A DNA stretch of 64,000 nucleotides, from the NCBI GenBank assembly GCA_951802425.1, contig OX637804.1:1984001-2048000 (forward strand), written 5' to 3'. Under the pieces are notes generated by a model, which saw only the letters and a list, made by a program, of their open reading frames with translations, ran no database searches and was not told the DNA's origin. This document shows positions 31,196-42,617 of this stretch, in pieces. The number at the start of each line of letters is the position of its first letter. Within the stretch, counting starts at the first letter, position 1. The position numbers and the translations under genes were made by a program. This stretch comes from Clavaria fumosa. Lineage: Eukaryota > Basidiomycota > Agaricomycetes > Agaricales > Clavariaceae.

Positions 31196-32316
31196 CTACC
31201 CAGTCTATTGCATGCTATATAGTAATCCATACCTTCTATGTATTACTATTTTTCTCACTACATATGCTACAGCAGTCTATACAGGCTGTGTAGTCTACAT
31301 AGTCTATGCTGATGTCTACTGCTGGGGGTTCTTTTTCCTGATGCACCCCCTCCTCTGCAGATGCTGGCCAGTTCCGCAGTTATGCCCCCCCCCCCCCCCC
31401 AACCAGCACTTTGCACCCAGTTGCAGGTAAACTCTGCTTCTGTTATTAGAGTGCAAACAGACTCACCTTGTCTAGCTTTTGATGAAAGAGGAGCTCAAAG
31501 AGCTCCTCAAGCAGAGCTCTCAAGCTGGTGTGGCAAAGAAGAGCTGCACCAAAGAAGGTTTTATGCTTCTTGTTCTCAGATGGATTTCTAACCTTTATGA
31601 GCTACAGATCTAATATCCATGGTTCTGCGTGAAACGAATATTTCAGTGGAGGTGATTGAAGGGATTGTAGGCTCAGTAAGCATTCCTTAGATGATATTGC
31701 TAATTTCTTACAGTTATTAAGTGACAAGGGAAGAAAGGAGTCTGGAGGGGTTGATGTAGAGCAGGTAGCACATCATAACACCCTTGAAATTGTTGGACTT
31801 TGCCTCAACTTTAGCCTTGCAATCTATGACTTTTGCTTGACTATTTGCAACATTTACCTGACTAACATTTGACATTGAGTTGACAAAGTGGGAAAATTGA
31901 TTATTATCAATATAATTAGCTGACATTTTATTGACTATTACTTGACTATTACTTGACTTTTACCCAACCTAGCTTGACTGTTGCTTGACTATAGCTAGTA
32001 CTGTGCTGATGCCAATGGTTGACTATTATGCAACTGATTCAGTCCAGCGGCAGTCAGGCAAATGCAGCAAAAAGGGCATTTAGTCAAGTTGCCCCTCAAA
32101 CTCGACTATTACTGTGCAATAGCTGGACTTTGTGTTTTTACAGAGTGTCACATGTGTGTGGGCTCAGACTTCCAGTATTGTTGCTAAGCGGACCGATTCC
32201 GCCTTTAGCGTTGATTGGATAACGTGACCAGTCGTAAGCCGCGTCTCCAACTCTTCTCTTCTTCAACGTTTCAACACCACATAATAACTGTGGTGAAGGC
32301 AGGCGTCCTTCTCAGG
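31196..32316. other. Repeat/host boundary, no gene
   Basis: Holds a run of 16 C (31385-31400) and a TTGACTATTA-type short repeat (31917-32010). The composition changes to GC-richer, host-like DNA at about 32,200. The last part is the upstream region of the next gene, with CTTCTCTTCTTCAACG (32251-32266) as a pyrimidine-rich leader. Confidence 0.5.
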
Positions 32317-34115
32317 ATGGTTCAGCTCTCGAGTGATCACAGCCTACTGGATGGCGGACGCTCGAGTGCGCCACCACTATCACACACCACGACAACGTTG
32401 TCATCACCCAAGGGCATCCCGAGCGGCGCGTTGTTGAGCCACAACCAGAAGGTGACACCGACCGACGTGTACGAGGCCACGCTTCCGTGGTGGCGCGCGG
32501 CGCTTCGACGACGACTCGTCAGGATCATCGCTTGGGAGTCGGTGGTCCTCGCTAACGTACAGGTGAGCCAGGCGAACGGATGAATTGTGTGGATGGGACG
32601 CAGGCATTCGATAACCTTCCAACCCTAGCGATATGTACGCACGCCGTGGCTCGACGCCTTCTTCGTGTACATCTCCTCGCTTGGGACGCACACTTTCTTC
32701 ATGGTCATGCTCCCAGCGCTGTTCTTCTTTGGACACGCCGAGCTCGGGCGCGGGTGAGTGTGACGTGCTCTCTTCTCTGTTTGTGTTTCGGTTGCACATC
32801 TCGGTTGCTCTCTAGCCTGCTTATCGTACTTGCTATGGGCGTGTATCTGTCCTCGTTCATTAAGGACCTCGTATGCTCCCCGCGTCCCTTCTCGCCTCCC
32901 GTCACCCGTCTCAGTGAGTTTATAACCTACTCCTCAAGACAAAAACTTGTTTTATCCTAAGCCGTACTTCCACTGGGGACCCGGTATCCCTTTCCGCTGT
33001 CCCTCCCAAGCCATCGGGACTCACCACTTAGAGTACGGCTTCCCCTCGACGCACTCGACCAACAGCGTGTCAATCGCGCTCTTCCTCCGCTCGCGCGTCC
33101 CCGCCTCGGACACGGTACTCGCCATGTACGTGTCCGCGATTGTGCTAGGGCGGTTGTACATGGCGATGCACGGCTTCGTGGACTGCGCGATGGGCATATT
33201 GCTTGGCGCGGCGGTATGGGCATTGTATGAGCTTGCTGGATCCGCGCTAGATGTGTGGGTGTGCAGCGGCGGGTGGAGCGGTACGTTGCTATTTCTTTCC
33301 TACGTCGTAATTGTGGGAGACTTTGCACTGACTGGTGCAATGCGTGCGGGGTATGATCGTCCTGACGAGTAGTGCCATTGACGGTGGTCCCGCTTGGGTT
33401 GTTGCTGGTGAATCAGCATCCGCAGCCCGTGGATGACTGTCCCTGCTTCGAGGATGCGATCGCGTTCGTGAGCGTGATGATGGGCAGCATCGTGGCGCGG
33501 TGGCATGGGGTGCGCTACGGGCTGCTCGCGCGCTCCGACGCCGACGCGTTCTCCAGTGCCACAGGAGGCGGAGGAGCAGTGTGGACGACGGCGCCCTGGG
33601 TGGCGGTTGTCGCGGCTATGGTGAAACTGGTAGTGGGGATTGGGGTGATCTTCGCGTGGCGTCTGGCGGCGAAGGCAGCGTTGCGGGCGGTGCTTCCGCC
33701 TCTGTTCCGGGCGTTGGCGCTAGGTGGGCGGGTAAGATTGCCAAGCCGGCGGTTCTATACGCCCGCGACGGACTACCGGGGGAGTGTGCCGGCTCAAGGG
33801 ACGGGGCTCCGACCAATCCCGTCTGTAATTGATTTGCCTGGGGAGATGGGTGTGATGGTGGGTGGAGAGGAGCCACAGTTGAAGGTGAGGAATGGGAGGA
33901 GGAGGAAGGCGGAGGGGATTATGGAAGGCCAGGAGGTGGAGCCTCAGGAGAAGAATGTTGTCAGGCATTACGATGCTGACGGTGAGTACACCCCGCCTTT
34001 TCCTTCCCATTCTGATGTTCCTTTTGTAGTGCTGACGAAGGTGATTGTGTACAGCGGCATCGCCGTTCTCGCCGTAGAGGTGTTACCAGTAACTTTTGAG
34101 ATGCTGGGCTGGTGA
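32317..34115 (+). CDS. LCB3: Sphingoid-base 1-phosphate phosphatase (LCB3/YSR3-like, PAP2 family)
   Basis: Endoplasmic-reticulum lipid phosphatase that removes phosphate from long-chain base phosphates in sphingolipid turnover. Model of six exons: 32317-32562, 32629-32753, 32816-32913, 33011-33280, 33373-33981, 34030-34115, giving 477 aa. The PAP2 signature is complete: KDLVCSPRP (K-x6-RP, about residue 140), FPSTHS (about 168) and GRLYMAMHGFVD (catalytic His, about 200). Several membrane spans flank these, including WLDAFFVYISSLGTHTFF, as in the LCB3 branch. An in-frame upstream ATG at 32215 would add 34 residues; I chose 32317 because the region before it looks like leader. It is the first host gene after the repeat block, next to a bHLH gene on the same strand. 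Confidence 0.88.
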
Positions 34116-34910
34116 ACGGATGAGTAAATTTATTTTTCCGTACTTCACAATAGTTCTCCCTACTGTCCTCCATATTTCATCTCACAACTATCCCCTTACC
34201 TCCAGCGGGCGGCACACCAACATCGAGTCATAAAGTAGACGTTCCCACGCGGATAAGCACTGCGTGGCGGAAGGCTTTTGCCGTTGGTAGTTTCAGACCC
34301 AAGGAGCCTGGTCCCAAACCGATCAGGCGGTCGCGATGGGGCATGGCATACTGCACTGCCGAGGAGAGCGCCGCGACTGAAACGTGGGCACGTAGAAAAT
34401 GGCAAAAGGAAAATGGTTTCGCCCAAGTCTATCGCTATGTTTTGCGCCGAGTGTCAGCTCCCGAGGATGATACGTCTCAAACTGAAACCCCAGCCACGGC
34501 TGGACGGAGATGTCTTCACAATCGATGGCTCTCAGTTCGAGGAATAAGCTGGTAACGCGAGATGATGATTGCTATGGGTGAGCACGCATGTCGACGAGAA
34601 CACACAGCTCTATACCACCTATCGACATAAGCCTCAGCGAACGAGACATCGTCGGTACCGTCGGAGAGTGGTGTCCGGGGTCTATTTAGGTGTTTATGTA
34701 ATTTATTAGATAATCGAAGAAATTACAGCGCCAAATTCCATCCGGTACATCGGACGTATTCCTCACCCATCCCCCTGGTCCCTCTCCTTTGCTTGCTCTC
34801 GACTTCTCTTCATTGACACTGACGACGACGACAGCGAGCACGAGCAACTGCTACCGCAACGCCCCATACAGCGACGGTCTCTCTCTCACACACACAAGCA
34901 CGAAACGTTC
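34116..34910. other. Intergenic, upstream region of the bHLH gene
   Basis: Overlapping short frames at 34196-34555 on both strands show no domain and no convincing start. The last 100 bp are rich in CT (TCTCTCTCACACACACAAGC) just before the ATG, a typical fungal promoter/leader. Confidence 0.5.
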
Positions 34911-37061
34911 ATGATGTCGTTCTTCGCCCAGTCGTACAAATCACCAGCGCAGATTAGACAAGAGGGATTCCACCTCCCCGACCATGGCGGCGGCGCCAAC
35001 TCGAGTGGTGCAAACGGCACCGCTCCTGGCAGCAATGCCAACAGCAACCATGCATCTACCAACTCTTTCGACTTCTCTGTGCCCCACACCGTCGCTTTCC
35101 TACCAGACGCTTTCCGGAGAGGCAATGGTATGGACTTCGGCGATGAACTCGCCTCGCTCCTCGCAGCAGGCTCTGGCGAGCAAAACCAACCTCATCATCC
35201 GCACCAACATCCACAGCAGCAACAACAGCACCATCATCCTCCACTTCATGACCGATCTCCCGCCGCCTCTTCCGCAACAAGCGCCGCCCCTCTCCAAAAC
35301 GGCCCGCCACCAGGTCCATACGATGAGTACGGGCGCCCGGCCCCGCATACCCGAGCGCCACCGGCATCTGCTCCAGGGGGTCTTTTCGACATCTCTCACA
35401 CGCACCAATCCAACGGCCCTCAGCCTTCCGCTGACTACGCGCCCCACTTCCCTGCGACTCTTCGTTTCGATGCCCTAGACCCCAATACAACTGCGAGCGC
35501 ACCTCCGTCGTCTCTGCCGCAGCAGCAGGCCTATCCCACGCCTTCATCATCTCTGCGCCAGACGCCCTCGCCGCGCGCGCAAGACTCGTCTCGGTCGCGC
35601 TCGCGCTCCAGTGGTCCCGCGCGCAGCGCGAACAGCACGCGTGCGCGCAGAAATAACTCCATCTCAGGCATCAGTCCACCGTCATCGTCGCTCTCCCGCC
35701 CTGGCATCGTCATCCCGCACAGAAATAGCATGAATGGGCACGGCGGGCACGTCAGTATGCACAGCTTCGGTAGCGCAGGCACCAGCGGGACCCCTACGGC
35801 TCCCTGGTTCATCGCTGGCCAGCAAGGGTGCGTCTTGTTCATCTTCGTCTGGGGCAGCCTGCCCACGCTGACCTTGCTCCTCCTGCCAGACAAGAGTATC
35901 CGTTCCCTGACTCGCACCCGCTGCACCACCTGCCGCACCACCACCACCACCATCACCACGCACAGTCTTTCTCGTCCTTCGGCATGTCCGTCTCTCCCCC
36001 GGATAGCGTGATCGCGCCAGGGTCCTCGGTCCAGGACGCGGACGTGGTGAGCGAGAAGCGCCGGCGCCGGCGCGAAAGCCACAACGCTGTCGAGCGGCGT
36101 CGGCGGGACAACATCAATGAGAAGATCAGCGAGCTAGCGACGCTGATACCGGAGTGTATGCTCGATGCGAGCGGTGTCAGCAACGGCAGTGGCAACAACA
36201 ACGGGGGCGTTGCAACTGCAGGTGCCGTTGCTACTCCGAATGCTACGAATATGACGAATGCTGCAAGCGTCTCGGCGGCCGCGGCGATGGGCGGTGCAAC
36301 GTCGCCGGTGAGCCCGTTAGAGGCGGATCCGATGTTGGCGAACTTGCATCTCGGGCTGGGCGCTGGCTTTGGCGGGATGATACCCGCTCAAAGCCCTGTC
36401 ATCAAGGAGGAGAAAGACGAGATAGGTGGAGCGACACCTGGGATGACTCCGGTTGGGCCGGGCAGCCATGACGGAGGCACGGTGAAGGCAAATAAAGGAA
36501 TGATTCTCAGGAAGAGCGTCGAGTACATCAGGTAAGCTTTCATCTTGGGGCGTTTTTTTGTTGGACGAACCGGCGGATCTTTTTCTCCTTATCCTTCTGG
36601 GTCGTGCAAGTCGTGCTGATCTCGATTTGCTCAGGTATCTGCAACAGCTCGTGACTGCTCAGGCATCACGCAATCGGGAGCTGGAGTCGCAACTGAATGA
36701 GTACCGGGATGGTGTGTCTCGGCGTGACAAATTGGGCGCAGATGGAAGCACTGGCCAGGGCATGGACATGATGCTGCCCCAGGTTTTACCGCAGCACACG
36801 CATGCGCACCACACGCTGCACGCACACCAGTCGCACGACATGGGGTACACTTGGGGCGAAACGCTCGCGAGCATGCGCGAGGAGGACGACATGGACGCGT
36901 CGCGCGGCGCGAGCGAGGAGAGCGCCGTCATGGGCGTTGCGGGCCCAGGTGTGTCGGACGAAGAACGTGGCAGGCGCGGACGAGACGGCCGGCCGAGGCG
37001 ACTGGGCGGTGTGGGCGACGAGGGGGACGGCATGAGGGAAGGGGGGGACATGGAGGAGTAA
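34911..37061 (+). CDS. bHLH transcription factor with a ~110-residue loop
   Basis: Nuclear DNA-binding regulator, probably acting as a dimer on E-boxes. Exons 34911-35827, 35890-36531, 36635-37061 give 661 aa. The N-terminal half is low complexity (Gln, His, Ser, Pro). Basic region and helix 1 lie at about residues 360-396 (RRESHNAVERRRRDNINEKI); His, Glu and Arg at the DNA-contact positions are those of CACGTG-binding (class B) proteins. Helix 2 (KGMILRKSVEYIRYLQQL) comes only ~110 residues later; the loop between is rich in Ala, Gly, Asn and Thr. An extended helix follows (RNRELESQLNEY). The second intron falls inside helix 2. A start at 34914 (second ATG) is equally possible. Targets cannot be told from sequence. 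Confidence 0.85.
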
Positions 37062-38652
37062 GCGAAGCAGGGATGTTTTGTGCTCTCCTTCGTCTTCTTT
37101 CGTCGCCTCGTTGGCATGTCCTGTTTTTCAAGGGAAATGTTGTGTATTTCTTCCGTGGCTTGGCATCCCACATGTAAATGTTTTCCTTTCTCGCTCTCCC
37201 AACATGTTTTTGTTGTACTCGTTGTCCCTCCGCCCCCATTTTTTTTCCTTCTTTTTTTCTTGCTGTAGGACGCTCTACTTCCCTATTCCCTTCTTGCTAG
37301 CATGCGTCTACTCCTGCCTTTCCTCTCTTACCTTTTTCCCCCCTCTTCTTTCTGTGTCTCGGTATAAAACGAAACAATGCTTTCTTCCCAAATGTGGACT
37401 GTGCTCTCCCGCGTGACTCCTGCCTTTCGACATCACCTCAAAAAGTCCAAGCGGGGAGGGGGATTGGCGATCATCGATCATGATCGCTTCCGCAATTTTT
37501 TGTGGTGTTCCGCCAACGTGGTCAGTTGACAGAATTTAGCCCCATGACTGCCCCAAGTAGCACAGCACACACGGGCCACACAGATCCTTACCTGGATCTC
37601 GATCTCGAATAATTGCGTCTGAGTCAGGACAAGTCCGCCATAGGAAGAAGGAAGAAGGAAAATCTATGCACCAGGGCAAGGTGGGACGTTTTTTATTTTA
37701 TTTCAATCCCCAATACTCAAGCGTAAACTTGTTTACACTTGACTTCGCGTATGACAGGGATCCTGGATCCGATTTTCACTGTGATGGTCATCAGGTAGCA
37801 ATTCTTAGTCCTATCTCAACCCGAAAACCTCGCCCCCGTTAGGTGTGGTGTTGGCATTGGAAGCAGAGGAAAAGGCAACATGAAGATTATGCTGACAGGA
37901 CGGATGCTTTCTGCTTCCAACATATGGTCAAGAGCTCAACGGTAAGACATGTTAATGAGAAACTGCGCCGAAATGATTACAAGCCTAACTGTCTTGCAAC
38001 ATAGGATGATGCAGTGTCGAAGTTGGAGAGGTTTATCCTCACCCCAGTATTCACTTTCATGTTTTCAGCAGGTTGTTCTTGGTGATCATCATGGTTTGTG
38101 TGCCCTGCAATGGAGATCAGTAAACACTCAGCAGGGCAGCAACCTGACACATCAAACTGTGATTGTGAGGCAATTGTGCTGGTGACAATGCACAGGGAGT
38201 ACACTTTGGGAATGCCCTTCAGGTTGCATTATAACAAAGCCCATGATGTGGACAACATCAGGTGGGACACCACACATGAACAGTTCAGTTGTCCTGGCCA
38301 GTGAACCAGGCAATGCCTGAAGGGCTGAAATTTTCATTACACCATCTGGGGAAGGCTGTTCCAGAGCCTGAGAAGACCACAATTTGGCCAGAGTTCAGAT
38401 GCTAACATGCTAGTGGTAGGTTGTAGTGAGGGGAAGGGTGGCAGTATCCTCTCCATCTGTGGGGTCTAGTGTTGCCACAGTCCAGTTCAGGCCATTTCCC
38501 AAACAAGCTTAGAGGTTCTCATAACAAATATGCCCAAATCTTATAAATCAGATTTGGAATCAGATTTGATATGCACCCAGGGTGGGACACAGGGAAAAAG
38601 GCTGATTATCAAATAACAAATAAGTTATTGGATTTTACCTGTAATTATTCAT
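37062..38652. other. Intergenic, repeat debris
   Basis: The first 350 bp are pyrimidine-rich 3' sequence of the bHLH gene (TTTTTTTTCCTTCTTTTT at 37239-37256). 37,900-38,600 is AT-rich and repeat-like, without a recognisable gene. Confidence 0.45.
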
Positions 38653-38660
38653 CATAAGAC

Positions 38661-38953
38661 TAGGGATGCCACGGTCCGGTTAAGTCCGGTTCAGGGCTGA
38701 ATTTTTCGAACCCAGAACTGGACTTTAGGTCCAGTTCAGGCCAAATTCTGAACCTTAAACCTGAGTTCGGTCCAAGTCCGGTTCGTTGGACCGGACTTTT
38801 ACTAAATAAGGTAATGGTTCGCCCAAATTTGGGCTTCTGAACCGAAATTTTGGTTCAGTTCACCCACTTGGCTGAACCTGAACCTCATTTTCAGTTCAGT
38901 CCAGTCCAGTTCAGGTTCGAACCAAAGTTCAGAACCGAACTGTGGCATCCCTA
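38661..38953. mobile_element. hAT-type MITE, 293 bp, with 8 bp target duplication
   Basis: Terminal inverted repeats TAGGGATGCCAC(G/A)GT(C/T)CGGTT. CATAAGAC is duplicated exactly outside both ends (38653-38660, 38954-38961). The interior is made of repeated GGTTCAG/CCGGTTCAG(G) words that pair with each other, so the single strand would fold strongly. The 8 bp duplication is the hAT hallmark. Confidence 0.9.
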
Positions 38954-38994
38954 CATAAGACTCAAGGGGTGGCTATTGAATGGCAAATTCCTGC

Positions 38995-39873
38995 CTACAC
39001 CCTCATCACAATTGCCATGTCAAAAGTCCCTGAATGAAAGTGCAAGATTTGTGATAAACCAGGGCCAAAAGGATGAAGAATTGCATCTTTGGGCATGGCA
39101 TTAGCACCTGCCCTATTTTCACCCTGCTTCTTCCCCACCCATTCCTTCCCATCAGATCCTAACCTATTAAGTAAGGGCCTTTTCTTCTTATCTATAGCCT
39201 TTAGACTTACAGTCCTTAGACACCTTCTAACAGTTTGTGCAGAAATATGCTGGTTAGTAATACTACCAAGGGTCCTGGCAATTTGCACAGTATTTTCTGT
39301 GTTACCAGAACTGATCAAGCATATTGCAACATGATGGGGACCCCAAACACCAGAGCCACCAGGCCAAAGCTTGGCTAAAGACCATGATTTTAAGGCCCTC
39401 ATATGGCCTACTTAATCTCCAGGCCTCAATCCCATTGAGCATCTATGGAGTCATTTTAAGAGGAGGCTTGGAGAGCATGAAAGGGCACCAGGTGGAGTGT
39501 TAGAGTTGTGAGAGAGAGAGGAAGAGGAGTGGAACAAGATACCTGCTTCTGTTTGTCAGGGATTGATTGAAAGCATGCCTAGAAGGGTTGAGGAGTGTGC
39601 TGAAGGCAAAAAGAGGCCATATTAAATACTAATACTTACACATATGACTTATAAAATTGTCAGCAACAAAACTGTTCAAATGAAATGACAAACAAATGAA
39701 GTAATAACATTACCAAAAATGGATATGGTATCTCATAATATAGGGCAAAGTTGTAGCCAGGAGGCATGGCTATTTTCACAAATATCTTCAGAATTTTAGC
39801 CATTTTATCTGGAGTGTTATAAGTGAAACATTTCAAAAGTGCAAAACATTCAAACAGTTTTATGAGTCACTGT
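38995..39873. mobile_element. Tc1/mariner relic, internally inverted
   Basis: On the minus strand 38995-39402 carries an N-terminal/middle piece of a Tc1-type transposase (ISAQTVRRCLRTVSLKAIDK, then RLGSDGKEWVGKK, with an internal deletion). On the plus strand 39373-39625 carries the C-terminal piece (SPGLNPIEHLWSHFKRRLGE, IPASVCQGLIESMPRRVEE). The two halves therefore face opposite ways. A terminal-repeat-like end, ACAGTTTTATGAGTCACTGTA, lies at about 39,850-39,873. Inactive. Confidence 0.75.
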
Positions 39874-40558
39874 AATGGTGGCTTAGCTGCCAACAGCAAT
39901 TAATTACCTGAGCCACATTTCTCTTTCACACAGTGCTTGCCTTGGCTGCCAACATGCCCATGGCATGTAAGGCTTCCAAGCAGGAGCTGGCATGACTGCC
40001 TCACCACAATAAATTAATTATCCTGCTGTCATAATTGCAGTCACAATCACCGCTACAATTTCTTCAGTAGTAAATGTTTGACAGAACCTGTAGCACAATA
40101 CAGTATGCCGCCGATGCTCTAAGAGATGTAACCTAACTTTCTTTTCATTGGCTACGGGAGACGACGAGTATTACGATGCGTTATGGGAGAGAAAAAAAAA
40201 GATAGCACAAGCTTTGCAGAATCGCTTCAAATTGAGAGACGGGAAGGGGAAAGAAAGGCGGAGACACGGACGGGAGGCAGAGAGGAACAGGTGAGAGGGG
40301 TGGACAGACTGGGATCAACATTTGAAAGATACAGACGAGGAGAGGCCGGAATGTAATAGGAGGGATGTCGAACATCCCTTGCGAGTAGATAAGGTCAAAA
40401 CCAGTCGCATATACAGAAGACGGGAAAGGATTCACTGTATCTTCAAGGGACCGACGACGTCAGGACCAATGACAACACGAGTTGCAAAACCAACTCACCG
40501 AACGAAAAGACAAAAAACATATGCTCAGTCAAAAATAAAAAGGGACGGGACAGCTTCT
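39874..40558. other. Intergenic, 3' flank of the bZIP gene
   Basis: Contains repeat-like CTTGGCTGCCAAC(A) words (39,890-39,960). 40,180-40,550 is likely 3' UTR of the minus-strand bZIP gene. No further gene seen. Confidence 0.4.
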
Positions 40559-42617
40559 CTACTTCTTGCCCAAGTTCAGCCCGCCCATGCTCTCAGCTAG
40601 GACGTCAGCCAAACATTGGTGACACTTCTTCTTATCAGCAAACACCAAAGACGGTGAGGGTGGTGGAGGCCCCGACGAAGTCTCAGGCTCAAGGTCGACC
40701 ACACGTACGACCGCCTTGCCCTCAAGCACCTTCCTGACCTTGTCCGCGTCCCACAACGCCGACTTGCCTCCGGGTGCACCCGGCGCGGCGTTTGTAGATC
40801 CTGAAAACGCATCCCAGAAAGCGTTCCCCAGACGGCCCAGCAGCGTCTGCGACGCAATCGCCGCTATCACCGCTTGTTCCTTTGTCGGCTGGAGAGTAGG
40901 CATGCCCGATGATGACGATGGGAATAAATTGGTAGTGTTGCTGAGCGGCCTCGACGAGGACGACGGCGACGCAGTGGGGCTCGCGCTCTTGCCAGACAGT
41001 ATGCCGGACATCCCCACGGCCGAGCCGTGGTGCTGGAAATAATGTGGGCGGATGTTGAGAGTGTGACCTGTAATGAGTGGTGTCCGAGGTGGTTGTGAGA
41101 AGGTGGGAGTCGTTGATTGTTGCGATCTCTGGCGCTGTTGGGGCGCACTTTGCGTAGCCATCTTGTTCCACAGTTGTTCTCGCCATCTAATGCAACACAA
41201 GGGTAGCATTAGATCACGGCTCTCGCGAACGACTGGGAACAGACACTCACTGGTCGAAGGAGCTGAAGGTGAACGCATTCGAGTCTGAGAACGTATCGAA
41301 CCCTCCCAACTTCTCCGAGATCTGCGAACCATGCGGCGAGCTTGAACGGGCATTGAGAGTAGGATTCATATTCTCCAACAGACTCTTCTTGCCCCACAGA
41401 AGGCTAAAGGCAGGCGAAGGCTCTGGGATCAGGGCAGTATGGACTGAGGTGATGCCGCCCAAGTTACCCAATCCACTGTCAACGCCACCCCAGAACGCGC
41501 GTGACGACACGCGAGGCGAGGTGGGAAGATCCTTTTGTGTGTTCGGGGTCAGGAGTGCACTAGTCGGCGCAGGAGCGGGTGCTTGTGCCGCAGGCACTGG
41601 GGTGGAGGAACGGAGAGGCGCAGGGGGAGGCAAAGAGGGTGCGCCACCACGGCCATCGAGGAGCGCTTTCTTGAGCGAAGCAACTTCACGACGGAGGTCT
41701 GCGTTCTCGGACCGCATCGTACCAAGTTCACTACGGATAGTGGAAAGCAGACGATCTCTCTCTGAGATGTCGGCTTCGAGTGTCGTGATATATTCTATCG
41801 AAGTCAAAAGAAGGGTGCTTTAGTCATGTAACGGGGAGAGATGGAAAGACGACGGACCCTTTCGGCGGACCCTAAAGTTCCTAGCGCTAATTTTGTTCCT
41901 CAGTTGCCTCTTCTCTTTGCTACTCATTCTCTTGTATTCTTCGGGTGTAGGCCTCCAATCTTCGGCAAAGTCATCCTCGCTCTTAGGGCCAGTGGCCACA
42001 ACACTCGAAATCGTATTGCGTTTGGAGAAGGTGTTCTCCTTGTCCTTGATGGGGATGGAGGCTGAGGACTTGACGATACCGCCACCGAGGACTAACCGAT
42101 TCCGGAACCGGCTCCCACCACCAATTTTGATGGTAGGGATCGTGCGATCCTCTTCGCCTTCCTCAACAATATCACCCTCGCCGCCGAACTCGCTCGGGGC
42201 ATCCACGGTGGAGGGCGAGCCCACGAGCTGCGGATCGATGGCGAAGTGTGGTGAGACTAACGAGGGTGGACTTCCGTCGCCGGAGGAGCTCGAGGAGGAG
42301 CCAGAGGGCATTCCGCTGTATGGGTCGCTGAGGAAGTCGAACGGAGGCGAGACGAGGGCGGAGGTGGTGTGCGAAGGGGGCATTGACATCATACCCAATT
42401 GCAGGGGATCCTTTGCGTACTCATCAGCGAGACAAAGGTTGAAGAAGGACTCAGAATCTTGATTGACGATAAGCGGGGAACTAGGCGCGGGCGATTTCGA
42501 AGATGATGAGGGTGCGTCGAAGGCGTTGAGGTCGAGATTGAAGAATTCGTCGAAAGAAACTGGATTGTTAGTGGCAGAAAATTGCCAAGGCTGCTGGCGC
42601 GGGCTGTCGACGAGCAT
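40559..42617 (-). CDS. bZIP transcription factor
   Basis: Nuclear regulator binding DNA as a leucine-zipper dimer. Exons on the minus strand: 42617-41858, 41794-41251, 41186-40559, giving 643 aa. Basic region about residues 235-253 (KRQLRNKISARNFRVRRK; Asn and Arg in the N-x7-R bZIP pattern), zipper 254-300 with heptad leucines (EYITTLEADISERDRLL, SELGTMR, DLRREVASLKKAL). The first intron lies exactly at the basic/zipper joint. The C-terminus ends KKKCHQCLADVLAESMGG. The basic region recalls the meaB-like fungal bZIPs, which I cannot confirm by eye. The start at MLVDSPRQQP was chosen as the first ATG in a serine-rich fungal-style N-terminus; longer in-frame sequence exists upstream. An acidic cluster (GEGDIVEEGEEDR) may serve activation. 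Confidence 0.85.

Noticed and set aside
34196..34555. Overlapping ORFs on both strands downstream of LCB3
   Set aside because: No domain, no supported start, and the strands conflict; could be 3' UTR or chance.
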